Assembly (NCBI GenBank): GCA_934632155.1
Contig: CAKTXZ010000020.1
Location: 1 to 46,506 of the forward strand
Origin: an uncultured Clostridia bacterium
GTDB lineage: Bacteria; Bacillota; Clostridia; Christensenellales; Aristaeellaceae
Length of the DNA: 46,506 bases
Reading direction: 5' to 3'
The notes beneath the pieces are model-generated. The model was not told the origin of the DNA. It saw nothing but the letters and a program-made list of their open reading frames with translations, and did no database searches. This document shows positions 1 through 7,694 of this stretch, piece after piece (position 1 is the stretch's first letter; the number at the start of each line of letters is the position of its first letter). A program made the translations under genes and the position numbers.

Positions 1-614
1 ACATAGCCGTTGTTTTCCACGACCACGGCGTTTTTGCCGCTGGGCTGGACGCTCACCGTGCTGCCGGCGTTCTCAAAAGCCGCCGTGTACGCCTCCAGCT
101 GATCGTCCGGGACATAGGCCACCGCATCCTCGGGAAGGATGCTGAAGCAATCCATGTCGATCGCCGGGCACACGCCCTCGAAGGTGATCTTGCGCAGCGC
201 GTCGCAAAATCTGAACGAGGTGTCGCCGATGTAGCGCACGCCTGCGGGAATGGTAATCTCGCTCAGCGCATTGCAGCTAAAGAAATTCATGCGGTTGATG
301 ACCACAAGGCTCTGGGGCAGCGTAACGCTGGCCAGATTTTCGCATGAGGAGACGGCGTTGCTCCTGAGCTCAAGCACCGTCTCGGGCAGCGTCAGAGACG
401 TGATCGTATCGCCCTTGAACACACTGACGCCGATCACGTCCACCGTGAAGCCGTCGATTTCCGCGGGCACGACCACGTCGCCGCCCGCGCCGTCATAGCC
501 GCGGAGTATGGCGTAGTTCGCGTCATAATTCCAGTCGGTGGATTCGGCCAATGCGGGTATGCAGAGAACCAGCATCAGCAGGGAGAGAACCAGGATTAGC
601 GATCTTTTCATCAT
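1..614 (-). CDS. Exported BspA-like leucine-rich repeat protein, C-terminus cut by window edge
   Basis: The frame stays open from an ATG at 614-612 to the window edge, about 204 codons. A GGAGG Shine-Dalgarno lies six bases before that ATG. The product begins with a short basic stretch (MMKRS), a hydrophobic signal segment and an ALA cleavage-type site. Repeats of the LRR_5 (BspA/Treponema) type follow, recognisable from blocks such as LTLPETVLELRSNAV, VTLPQSLVVI and ITIPAGVRYIGDTSF. Such proteins are usually surface-exposed and mediate binding; the ligand cannot be read from the repeats. It resembles the LRR protein at 6550-7599 in layout. The family call is secure, the function is inference. 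Confidence 0.85.
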   Translation of the reverse strand, partial: MMKRSLILVLSLLMLVLCIPALAESTDWNYDANYAILRGYDGAGGDVVVPAEIDGFTVDVIGVSVFKGDTITSLTLPETVLELRSNAVSSCENLASVTLPQSLVVINRMNFFSCNALSEITIPAGVRYIGDTSFRFCDALRKITFEGVCPAIDMDCFSILPEDAVAYVPDDQLEAYTAAFENAGSTVSVQPSGKNAVVVENNGY

Positions 615-638
615 TCGATACCTCCGTCCATGTCTGTT

Positions 639-941
639 CTATTGTTCGTTATGGAGCATACTGCAGAGCAATGCGCATTGACGCGCAAGCTCAGCGTTGA
701 TCTGCAGGGCGGCAGTCTCTTCGTCGCACTGCTGCTAAAGTACCGTCTCCTGAACCGACAGATCGTTCATGAAGGTTGCCTGCGCGGCGATGATCGCGCC
801 CTGCTCCTGCGCCGGAGCGCCCTGCGGCCATTCGCCGTAAAGCCCCTCCTGCTCCGTCTGCCGCATCGCGCGGATCTGCTTTTGCGCCCGCAAGGAATTG
901 CTTTCGTCTGCAGAAGCCGGAAGGGTGGCGGCTATATTGCG
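639..941 (-). pseudogene. Decayed reading frame directly after the exported-protein gene
   Basis: Read on the minus strand in the same frame as the gene that stops at 944-942, the sequence is open for 68 codons, meets TAG at 737-735, continues for about 32 more codons and ends with TAG at 641-639. The conceptual product is rich in Gln, Glu and Ala, with helix-like blocks such as RAQKQIRAMRQTEQEG and QQCDEETAALQINAELA on either side of the stop. No Shine-Dalgarno or convincing start was found. I do not recognise the family. It may be the remnant of a helical protein, or a chance open frame in GC-rich DNA. Confidence 0.3.
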
Positions 942-1442
942 TTATAGCCAGAGGTCGTTCAGGTCGAAGCCGTATTCCTCCATCAGCTTCTCAAAGAAGT
1001 CTCTGATCGCGGAGGCCTTTTCGCTATAACCTCTGGGAAAACAGTTGGAGCCGCTGGCGTCGATAACTCCGCCGTCCTTAAATTCGACGCTCAACGAGAA
1101 GCTCGCGCCGTCCAGCACGTCGCGGTCAGTTTTATGGTAGCCGTTCCATTCGGCCAACCCCAGCTCTTGCACCAGCGCGGAGAAGGAGGCCATGTCCTCG
1201 TCGGTCAGAGGCAGCACGTAGTGATCGTCGTGGTGCAGTTCGATCCAGACGAAGTGGCCGCGCGCCGTTTCCTTGATCTGATAGCGGTTGAACTCCTCAA
1301 TGCCCATGCCGGAGGTGGCGTACCGGAAGGTTTTCACCGCCGGCAGATCTTCAGGTGGCGCGGCTCCAGCGAAGCATGGACACAGGCGCAGCGTCAGCGC
1401 GGCGAGCAGTCCAGCGAAAATGCGCTTCCATCGTCTTTGCAT
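942..1442 (-). CDS. Small exported protein of unknown function
   Basis: This encodes 166 aa starting MQRRWKRIF. The ATG at 1442 was chosen over one nine codons upstream because an AGGAG site sits eight bases before it. The N-terminus is a clear signal sequence: basic residues, then a hydrophobic AGLLAALTLRLC stretch and a small-residue cleavage region near residue 27. The mature part has alternating strands and helices (FRYATSGMG, HFVWIELHHDDHYVLPL, FSLSVEFKDG) and ends with an acidic helix. I do not recognise a named domain. It lies 16 bases after the degenerate receiver gene on the same strand, so the two are probably co-transcribed. Confidence 0.7.
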   Translation of the reverse strand: MQRRWKRIFAGLLAALTLRLCPCFAGAAPPEDLPAVKTFRYATSGMGIEEFNRYQIKETARGHFVWIELHHDDHYVLPLTDEDMASFSALVQELGLAEWNGYHKTDRDVLDGASFSLSVEFKDGGVIDASGSNCFPRGYSEKASAIRDFFEKLMEEYGFDLNDLWL

Positions 1443-1458
1443 GGCGGTCGCTCCTTTC

Positions 1459-1845
1459 TCACAGCGCATCCAGCGCGGCGGTCAGGTAGGCGGGGGTAAC
1501 GGAAGCGTAGAGAAAAGCGTCGATCAATCGATCCTGCCGGGCGAGCACCACCCGGCGCGCCAGCTCCGCGTCGCTGTTCTCGTCGCACAGCAGCACGAGC
1601 TTGCAGCCCGGCGCCGCTCCGCGCACGCGTTCGATCAGCTTCAGTCGGTTTTCCAATGTGTAGGCCGGAAGACGGCTGACCTCCATCAGCAGAATATCCG
1701 CCTGCACGGCCTGACAGAGCGAAAAGGCGTCGCCCGTCTTTCCGGGCGGAACCTGCTCCACGCGGAAATCGCCCGTTTCTGCGAGCGACCGGGCGATGGA
1801 TTCCGATAAAAGCGTGTTTTGCATGCTGACCACGATATTTCTCAT
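1459..1845 (-). CDS. Degenerate stand-alone receiver-like protein
   Basis: The product is 128 aa from the ATG at 1845, which has a GGGGGAGAAAGG site just upstream; the open frame extends further 5' but without a ribosome site. The fold pattern is that of a response-regulator receiver: a first strand (NIVVSMQN), a third strand ending ADILLMEVS, a fourth strand (KLVLLCDE) and a last helix. The residues needed for phosphorylation are missing: the acidic pair after strand 1 is absent, the phospho-accepting Asp is Glu55, and the conserved Lys near the end is not seen. There is no output domain. It may act as a phosphorylation-independent or constitutive-like partner. The family call rests on pattern only. 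Confidence 0.6.
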   Translation of the reverse strand: MRNIVVSMQNTLLSESIARSLAETGDFRVEQVPPGKTGDAFSLCQAVQADILLMEVSRLPAYTLENRLKLIERVRGAAPGCKLVLLCDENSDAELARRVVLARQDRLIDAFLYASVTPAYLTAALDAL

Positions 1846-1927
1846 GCCTTTCTCCCCCTTACATTTAAGTTTATCAGAAACCGCCCCGCCGCGCATCCAC
1901 CGTTTGGCTGTTTTTTCATTCGCGCGC

Positions 1928-1960
1928 AAAAAGCGCCCCGCCAATCATCGGGCGGAACGC
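1928..1960 (-). terminator. Rho-independent terminator after the sensor operon
   Basis: On the minus strand, GCGTTCCGCC (1960-1951) pairs with GGCGGGGCGC (1942-1933), ten base pairs including two G-T wobbles, with an eight-base loop and a run of five T. It follows the P-loop kinase gene and separates the signalling operon from the degenerate receiver gene. Confidence 0.75.
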
Positions 1961-2017
1961 CTGTCGTATACAATTCAGTGATACGGGCCGGAACTCACTT
2001 CGGCAATATTCCATGCT

Positions 2018-2545
2018 TCAGCGGTCGCGCGATTCCAAGAAGCGCACGAGTATTTCCACGTTTTTCTCAATGGGCAGCGTCCCGTCCACGCGCAGAACGG
2101 GGCAGCGCATGCTTTCGAGCCCCTTCGCGGCGTAATCCTCCGGCCGGCTGTCCGCGAGGGAAAGCCACGCGTTCTCCCTTTCAAACAAATCACCGCCGGC
2201 AAGGATTCTATCGCCGAATTTCTGATAGGAGCGCTGTCGGACGCGCTGCATGCGAATGGCCTTCGGCGCCTCAAGCAGCGCCGCGCAATCGAGGGCCGCG
2301 ATCAGCTTGTCGCCGTAATCCCCCCTCACCGCGGCAAAAACAAAGCGATTGTTCCGCGCAATTCTTTCCTCCAGAATCCGAACCGCCTCTTCCCGGCTGC
2401 GCGGATTGGCGAACGGATAGGCCGCGTCCTCCTTGGCAAAGAACAGATCCTCGTCGTTGATGAATTCGAAATTCAGGCGCCGGGCCAGCACCCGCCCCAG
2501 CGTGCTTTTGCCCGTTCCATTCATTCCGCAGATCAGGATCCCCAT
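2018..2545 (-). CDS. Small P-loop NTPase, shikimate/adenylate kinase-like
   Basis: The product is 175 aa. The start at 2545 is preceded by GAGGAGG and lies eight bases after the stop of the response regulator, so translation is probably coupled. A Walker A motif GMNGTGKST spans residues 7-15, directly after the first strand (MGILIC), as in AAA_18/shikimate-kinase-like nucleotide kinases. Later features include a strand-Asp pair (FINDEDLFF), a probable LID-type Arg-rich segment (IRMQRVRQRSYQKFGDR) and a C-terminal strand (VLRVDGTLP). The small-molecule substrate cannot be told from the sequence. As last gene of a sensor operon it may make or modify a signal or simply be a co-regulated enzyme. 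Confidence 0.75.
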   Translation of the reverse strand: MGILICGMNGTGKSTLGRVLARRLNFEFINDEDLFFAKEDAAYPFANPRSREEAVRILEERIARNNRFVFAAVRGDYGDKLIAALDCAALLEAPKAIRMQRVRQRSYQKFGDRILAGGDLFERENAWLSLADSRPEDYAAKGLESMRCPVLRVDGTLPIEKNVEILVRFLESRDR

Positions 2546-2553
2546 GGCCCTCC

Positions 2554-3210
2554 TCATTCCTTCCAATGGTTTTCGCTCTTCCGATTCAGGATCACCAGCC
2601 CGCTCTCCCTCGCGCGGACGGCCAGCTCGGTACGGTTGCGGAAGCCGGTTTTCGCCAGCATGTTCAGAATATGCGTTTTGACCGTGGCCACGGACAGATG
2701 CAGCCGCCGGGCGATTTCCGAATTGGTGTCGCCGCCGGTCATCTCGCGCAGCACCTCCAATTCGCGCTCGGTAAAATCATAGCTGCTGGCCAGCCCCAGC
2801 TGCAGCTCCGGCGTCGCGTCCGGATAGACGGATTCGCCCGCCGCCGTGCGCTCCATGACGTCCAGCAGGCTCTCGCGCTGCTCCTCCTTGTACCAGAAGC
2901 TCTCCACGCCGGCCTCCTGCGCTCTTTTCAGATAGGAGCATTCGGGCATGGAGGTGACGATGATGATTTTAATCTGCGGAAAGACGCGCTTGATTCGCGC
3001 CGCCGCGTCCAGCCCGCTTTCTCCGTTTCGCGTAATCACGTCCATCAGGATCAGATCCACCGGGAAGCGCAGGCAATACACGTCCGCAAGGGCGGCGTTG
3101 TCGATGGAAAGAATCGTCTCAAAACGCGCGGAGGCCTGAATGCGCAATTCGAGCAGCTCCCGCAGCATGGCCTGATCCTCGACGATCATTACTTTATACT
3201 TCACTGCCAT
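2554..3210 (-). CDS. NarL/FixJ-type response regulator with LuxR helix-turn-helix
   Basis: This 218-aa protein has a receiver domain at residues 5-125 with the acidic pair E11-D12, phospho-acceptor Asp57 in LILMDV, Thr86/Ser87 and Lys108. A LuxR-type DNA-binding domain follows at about 145-205 (FTERELEVLREMTGGDTNSEIARRLH is split here: TERELEVLREM, then NSEIARRLHLSVATVKTHI). It is a complete, phosphorylatable transcription factor. Its start overlaps the end of the histidine kinase gene by ten bases, which makes that kinase the likely partner. It should act on envelope or metabolic genes nearby, but no target site is identified here. Confidence 0.93.
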   Translation of the reverse strand: MAVKYKVMIVEDQAMLRELLELRIQASARFETILSIDNAALADVYCLRFPVDLILMDVITRNGESGLDAAARIKRVFPQIKIIIVTSMPECSYLKRAQEAGVESFWYKEEQRESLLDVMERTAAGESVYPDATPELQLGLASSYDFTERELEVLREMTGGDTNSEIARRLHLSVATVKTHILNMLAKTGFRNRTELAVRARESGLVILNRKSENHWKE

Positions 3211-4397
3211 CCCTGCCTTTCCGGCGCTAAAATCAACGTCAGCTGGAAGCGCGGGGCGTGGGCGATTTCCATCGCGCCGCCCGCGGCCTCAACACGGGCG
3301 CGCAGCGCGGTGAGCCCGCTGCCCTCGACGATGGGGCCGGACGGCGCGTCGCCGTCGTTTTGGTAACGGACGCGCCAGCCGGACGCGGTTTTCTCGCCGA
3401 TGATTTCCAGCCGCGTGCCGCCCGCGTGGCGCACCAGATTCGTCAGGCACTCGTGCGCGGCGGCTTCTATCAGCTGCGCGCTTTCCGTGCCCTCCTCGGG
3501 GAACGCGCCGCTGCGCGCGATGATCACGCCGATGGCCTGCGCGGCGCGGGAAAGCTGCTCAAAGCCGTCCGCGCGCTGCGCATCCGCGTATTTTTGAAGC
3601 AGAAGCCGCGTGCTTCGTCGCCACGCGGCGCAGACGGACGCCGCGTCCCCCTGTCCGCCGGAGAGTAGCCTGCTGGTTTGCAAAAGCACATGGCCGATCT
3701 CGTCGTGAACGCGGGCCTTGGCGCGCAAAAGCTCCTTTTCCCGCACGACCGCCTGCACGTCCTGCCCGTATTGCCGGATTCGGCGGTTCATGGCGTTCAG
3801 ACGTAGGTTGTCCTTTTCCAGATTCCTTTGGAGCCGCGCTTCCTCGGTAATATTCGTGCCGGTAATCTGGTAAACGATTTTTCCGGACGTCTCCATCTGT
3901 ACGCGCTCAAAGCTCCATGTCTGGCCATTCTCCAACGTAACGATGGGCTGCGATTCAATCGTTTCCCAGAAAACGTTCGCATTGAGCAGCGCCTCGCCTG
4001 TGATTTGATGGCTCAGCTCATCCATTTTGAGGTTTTTCAGGCAGGGCTGCCCGTTTTCCCACGCAAAGCAGAGCGCGCTGGGCAGATGATCGCAGCTTTC
4101 CTTGATGGAGACCGGCGAAAGCTGCTGTTTGCCTTTATGCCACAGCATAAACGACGCAAAAAAGCTGAGAGCCGTCAGGAACAACGCCGCCATCCAGAGA
4201 ATGGGAGAGAGTCTCTCGACTGCTGGCAGACGAGCGAGCAGCACGGCCAGCGGCACAAAATCCAGCGAAGTGATCGCCAGACAAATTGCAAACGCCGGGC
4301 GACGATGGCAGCGCACCGCGCTCATGCAGCCGAACAGACCGGCAATCATTCCGACCAGCAGCAATGTACACATCAAACCGGCTTGAAACGTGTTCAT
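3201..4397 (-). CDS. Membrane sensor histidine kinase
   Basis: The product is 398 aa. Three hydrophobic segments (about 8-28, 36-56 and 66-86) form a small membrane domain, followed by a PAS-like region (about 100-185) and a coiled coil (185-225). The phospho-acceptor box is AKARVHDEIGH with His231. An ATPase domain contains the N box HECLTNLVRH (Glu316, Asn320) and a glycine-rich GSGLTALRARV at 359-369. It should phosphorylate the regulator whose gene overlaps its 3' end. Its own start overlaps the stop of the upstream 7TM gene (ATGA), so the three are translated together. Confidence 0.9.
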   Translation of the reverse strand: MNTFQAGLMCTLLLVGMIAGLFGCMSAVRCHRRPAFAICLAITSLDFVPLAVLLARLPAVERLSPILWMAALFLTALSFFASFMLWHKGKQQLSPVSIKESCDHLPSALCFAWENGQPCLKNLKMDELSHQITGEALLNANVFWETIESQPIVTLENGQTWSFERVQMETSGKIVYQITGTNITEEARLQRNLEKDNLRLNAMNRRIRQYGQDVQAVVREKELLRAKARVHDEIGHVLLQTSRLLSGGQGDAASVCAAWRRSTRLLLQKYADAQRADGFEQLSRAAQAIGVIIARSGAFPEEGTESAQLIEAAAHECLTNLVRHAGGTRLEIIGEKTASGWRVRYQNDGDAPSGPIVEGSGLTALRARVEAAGGAMEIAHAPRFQLTLILAPERQGWQ

Positions 4398-6037
4398 GCG
4401 CGTTCACCTCCCCGATCGAAGGAGAGCGACGCGCACAGCGCGCTGTCCGCGTCATCGATGGTCAGCCGTCCCATCCGAGCATATTTGTCCGCATCCGGCT
4501 GCCCCGCCGCGTCCTCCAGCATCAGGCGAACGGAAAAGCGCTCGCCGCATTCCACGCGCACCATCAGTGCGCTGAGCGAGGGCAGCGCGGCCTCCAGACA
4601 ATCCTCGAAGAAGTCGTAGGCAGTCTGCGCGTCGCGGCTGCTCACGCTGCCTTTTCCCTCCTGATGCAGCGCGCAGACAGCGCCATACTGCGTCAGATAC
4701 GTCAACGGCTCCCGGATGCAGTGGGTCAGTTCGTCTACGGGAACGACTGCTTTCTGATCGCAGATCAGCGCGAGATTGACCCGCCGCTTGACATACGCGC
4801 CCAGCAGACAGACCTGTTTCAGATTCTGAACGTTCAGGGCTTGCGCGGTTTCTTCTTTCAGAAGCCGGTTGATTTGAAGCAGCTGGGGCCGCACGAGCGC
4901 GATCATCTCGTCCATGAGCCGGTTCTTTTCTTCGATCTGTGCGCGTTGGCGCTTCAGCGCGTTTTCCGCCTGAATCAGTTCATTTTCCTCCGAAAGCTGC
5001 GCGTTGATTTCGGCAAGCCGTGCCTGAATCCGATTGATTTTCGAAATGTCCTCCACCCAGTATACGCGGCCTTCCTGCACCGGCGCGCTTTGCAGCCGTG
5101 TATCCGCATTCAGAAGAAGCGATTCGTGCGCCGCCGCTTCCTTCTGATCTGGCGTAAGATCGGGCGCATTTTTCGCGCGATACACAGGCGTTCCATGCCC
5201 ATCCACAAGCTGCGCGGCAATGGTGGATTCGGAAAAGAAATAGCGGTAATGCCCATTGGTCGGCAGGAGCCCCACCTGCAGGCAGCTTTCCCAGAACGCC
5301 GCGAACGTCAGGCAGAAGCACTCCGGCAGCTTGTGGAGGACGTAGATATTCGCGAAGCTCAACGCGCACAGCGCGAACCCGCCAAGAAGCACGCACAGCG
5401 GCGCCCATGCGTGTCGCCTGCTTTCGGAAACGCGGCACTTGCCGTAAACGATGCTCCCGGTTGCCAGCAGCAGCCCGACGCTCCACGTCATGGCGGCGTA
5501 ATAAACCCAGCCGTGGGTGTAATCCGCTTCCAGCGTCGCGGCGCCCGGCACGGCGCGGAAGGCCGTCTGATGCAGGTCGTTGGTCAAAATCCCTCCGATC
5601 AGCAGCGCGGCCGGAATGAACAGCAGGCGCCACCCGGGAGAAAACGCATCGCCCTCCCGCCGCCCCAGCTGCAGCGCGGCGAACAGGCTCATCAGCGGCG
5701 CTAAAATCTGCGGCACATAGTACAGATACCACAGATAGCGCGTGACGGTATCGTCGGCGAAAAAACGGTACTTGACCGCACGCAGAAACAGCCAGAGCAC
5801 GGCCATCGCGCAGCCCAGCAGCAGCCACCGCCGGTCGCTGCGGTGCAGCGTCCGATGCGCGATCGAAAAGCCCCACGCCATGGCCAGACCCAGATAAATG
5901 ACATTGGTCAGCAAAAAGCAGACGGCGGCGAGCGGCGGACCGGCCATGCGATCCAGCTGGCGAAAGATACCGGCAAGAATGAACAGCCCCAGCGCAAGGC
6001 AAAGCGCAGCGACAGATTTTCGCTTTGCAGCCACCAT
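4394..6037 (-). CDS. 7TM sensor protein with degenerate histidine-kinase-like C-terminus
   Basis: The product is 547 aa. Seven hydrophobic segments cover about residues 9-235, matching the histidine-kinase N-terminal 7TM sensor layout. A PAS-like segment (about 245-330) and a long coiled coil (330-385) follow. The C-terminal 150 residues include GAYVKRRVNLAL and YDFFEDCLEAALP, which resemble a dimerisation and degenerate ATPase region, but no His box, N box or G boxes are visible. It is therefore probably not itself a kinase and may pass a signal to the histidine kinase encoded next. The start at 6037 has AGGAGG seven bases upstream. Function is inferred from layout and gene overlap. Confidence 0.82.
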   Translation of the reverse strand: MVAAKRKSVAALCLALGLFILAGIFRQLDRMAGPPLAAVCFLLTNVIYLGLAMAWGFSIAHRTLHRSDRRWLLLGCAMAVLWLFLRAVKYRFFADDTVTRYLWYLYYVPQILAPLMSLFAALQLGRREGDAFSPGWRLLFIPAALLIGGILTNDLHQTAFRAVPGAATLEADYTHGWVYYAAMTWSVGLLLATGSIVYGKCRVSESRRHAWAPLCVLLGGFALCALSFANIYVLHKLPECFCLTFAAFWESCLQVGLLPTNGHYRYFFSESTIAAQLVDGHGTPVYRAKNAPDLTPDQKEAAAHESLLLNADTRLQSAPVQEGRVYWVEDISKINRIQARLAEINAQLSEENELIQAENALKRQRAQIEEKNRLMDEMIALVRPQLLQINRLLKEETAQALNVQNLKQVCLLGAYVKRRVNLALICDQKAVVPVDELTHCIREPLTYLTQYGAVCALHQEGKGSVSSRDAQTAYDFFEDCLEAALPSLSALMVRVECGERFSVRLMLEDAAGQPDADKYARMGRLTIDDADSALCASLSFDRGGERA

Positions 6038-6215
6038 GCGTCCACCTCCTGCCGTCCCCTAAAGCACTAATACTATACCATACGCGCAATGGAAAAGCCA
6101 GCGTTTCCAAGGAAAAACAAACGAACCGGGGTGTAACAATATAATAAAGGCGAGTATAGGCAATGCCGTTAAGCTCGACAATTGCGGGCTTGTTCCTTGC
6201 TACGGGCATGGAAAA

Positions 6216-6300
6216 GGCGGAGCTTCGAAAAAAGCTCCGCCAGACTGTCAAAAAAGCAGCGGAGAAAGGAGCGGGCTGCCATGAATGCGACTTTTTTGAC
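6216..6300. repeat. Palindromic intergenic repeat in the 6038-6549 spacer
   Basis: GGCGGAGCTT (6216-6225) pairs with AAGCTCCGCC (6232-6241). Immediately after, GTCAAAAAAG (6247-6256) pairs perfectly with CTTTTTTGAC (6291-6300), with GCAGC/GCTGC nested inside. The same CTTTTTTGAC block recurs in the clusters at 20.4 and 22.1 kb. Apart from this element and the promoter at 6421, I see no gene in this 512-base spacer. Confidence 0.65.
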
Positions 6301-6420
6301 GGCCTCGGCCCCGTGCTCCATAGGCTCAGGGCTTTGGGCCGGGGGAAACGCGTTCTTCGCCGTCGGCATGCTCCGGCGGCGGTTTTAGAGAAAGCGGGAG
6401 GCTGCGCTGCAAAATATCGG

Positions 6421-6449
6421 TTGACAAGCGCTGGAATCAATGGTAAAAT
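6421..6449 (+). promoter_or_regulatory. SigmaA-type promoter for the LRR gene
   Basis: A perfect TTGACA (6421-6426) is followed after 17 bases by TAAAAT (6444-6449). It leaves a leader of about 95 bases before the ATG at 6550. Confidence 0.8.
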
Positions 6450-6549
6450 TTTGATGAACATAACAAGGCCAACGCGGAACGGCGCGCGGGCGAATCCGCG
6501 CCGCATCCGGCGGCATGCACATCAAACCAGAGAAAAGAGGAGCGTGCGA

Positions 6550-7599
6550 ATGAAACAGGGATATCGGGGCGTTTGGGTGTGGCTGGCCGTGGCGGCTGCG
6601 CTGCTGCTGCCCTGCGCCGCGCTGGCGGACGAAAGCTTCGGCGATTGGGCGTATACGCTCAATGCCGACGGTCAGGCGGTTGTCACCCGCTATAACGGCC
6701 GGCAGACGGACGTGAGCCTGCCGTGGAACATCAAGGGACATATGGTGGGCGAGATCGGCCGGGCGGCGTTCGCAGGGAATACGACGATTGAGAGCGTGAA
6801 GCTGCCCGCGGGCGTGACGGTGATTCGGGAGGATGCGTTCCGGGACTGTGCAAGCCTGCGAAGCGTACAGATGCCCTCGCGGCTTGCCACGATCGAGGAC
6901 GGTGCGTTTCTGGGCTGTGCGGCGCTGACGGAGGTGGCGCTTCCCGAATCAGTGGCGGAGCTGGGCGAGGCATGCTTTGACAGCCGGACGAAGCTCATCG
7001 GCGGCTCCGACAGCATCGTGGCCGCCTACGCGCAGGCCGTCGGGCTCGCCTACGCGGGCAAGGCGGCGGAAACGCCCGCGCCGCGCAACGATGAAAAGGA
7101 TTACCAATACGAAATCCGCAGCGGCGGCGCAGTGATTACCAGCTATATCGGCGGGGACAGCGAGGTTATCATCCCCTCCGAGCTGGGCGGTTATCCGGTG
7201 CGGACGATCGGCGAAAACGCCTTCTCGTCCTGCTACAGCGTGGAAACGGTCGTAGTGCCCGAGGGCGTGACGGCGCTGGAGCGCGTGGCGTTTCGCTACT
7301 GCACGGGGCTGACGGAGGTGCAGCTGCCCTCCAGCCTGCGCTCCATCGGCGACAACGCGTTTTACCGCTGCGAGGGGCTGGAGGAAATCGCGATTCCCGA
7401 GGGCGTGACGGCGCTGGGCGACCGCGCCTTCCGCGGCTGCCTGTCCCTGCGCCGGGTTACGCTGCCGCGCAGCCTGAAGACCATTCCGTGGTATGCGTTC
7501 TTTGAATGTCATGAGCGGCTGATCATCTACGGCTACGGCGGAAGCAGGGCGGAGTCTTACGCCGATCAGCGGGGATACGGCTTTGTGGAAATCAAATAA
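6550..7599 (+). CDS. Exported BspA-like leucine-rich repeat protein
   Basis: The product is 349 aa. The start at 6550 is preceded by GAGGAG with a seven-base gap; the frame is open further upstream but lacks a start with a ribosome site. The signal peptide covers about residues 1-25 (basic start, LAVAAALLLPCAALA). The rest consists of two LRR_5 blocks, about 55-150 and 190-330, separated by a Pro/Ala-rich linker (AAETPAPRND). Repeat cores look like IREDAFRDCASLRSVQMPS and IGDNAFYRCEGLEEIAIP. No LPXTG or other anchor is present, so it may be released or held by other means. It probably shares its transcript with the SH3 protein gene 92 bases downstream. Confidence 0.88.
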   Translation: MKQGYRGVWVWLAVAAALLLPCAALADESFGDWAYTLNADGQAVVTRYNGRQTDVSLPWNIKGHMVGEIGRAAFAGNTTIESVKLPAGVTVIREDAFRDCASLRSVQMPSRLATIEDGAFLGCAALTEVALPESVAELGEACFDSRTKLIGGSDSIVAAYAQAVGLAYAGKAAETPAPRNDEKDYQYEIRSGGAVITSYIGGDSEVIIPSELGGYPVRTIGENAFSSCYSVETVVVPEGVTALERVAFRYCTGLTEVQLPSSLRSIGDNAFYRCEGLEEIAIPEGVTALGDRAFRGCLSLRRVTLPRSLKTIPWYAFFECHERLIIYGYGGSRAESYADQRGYGFVEIK

Positions 7600-7644
7600 C
7601 GGCGCGCGGCGGGCGAACGCAGCGCGACGAAAATAAACCAAACG

Positions 7645-7694
7645 AAGGGAGCGTATGATTCCCGCCTCCGCGCGGATCATACAGAAAAAACATG
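7645..7694 (+). promoter_or_regulatory. Distant ribosome-binding site with intervening hairpin
   Basis: The only good Shine-Dalgarno (AAGGGAG, 7645-7651) lies 40 bases before the ATG at 7692. Between them ATGAT (7655-7659) can pair with ATCAT (7676-7680), with a second short GC stem inside. Folding would hide the wrong-frame ATG at 7655 and bring the ribosome site closer to the true start. This is a reading of the sequence, not a demonstrated structure. Confidence 0.4.

Noticed and set aside
630..947. Plus-strand open frame of 105 codons
   Set aside because: Its product has no domain or signal and it has no ribosome site; the opposite strand has the more protein-like composition.
6163..6549. 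Upstream extension of the LRR gene frame
   Set aside because: It runs through a palindromic repeat and the promoter; a signal peptide and ribosome site place the start at 6550.
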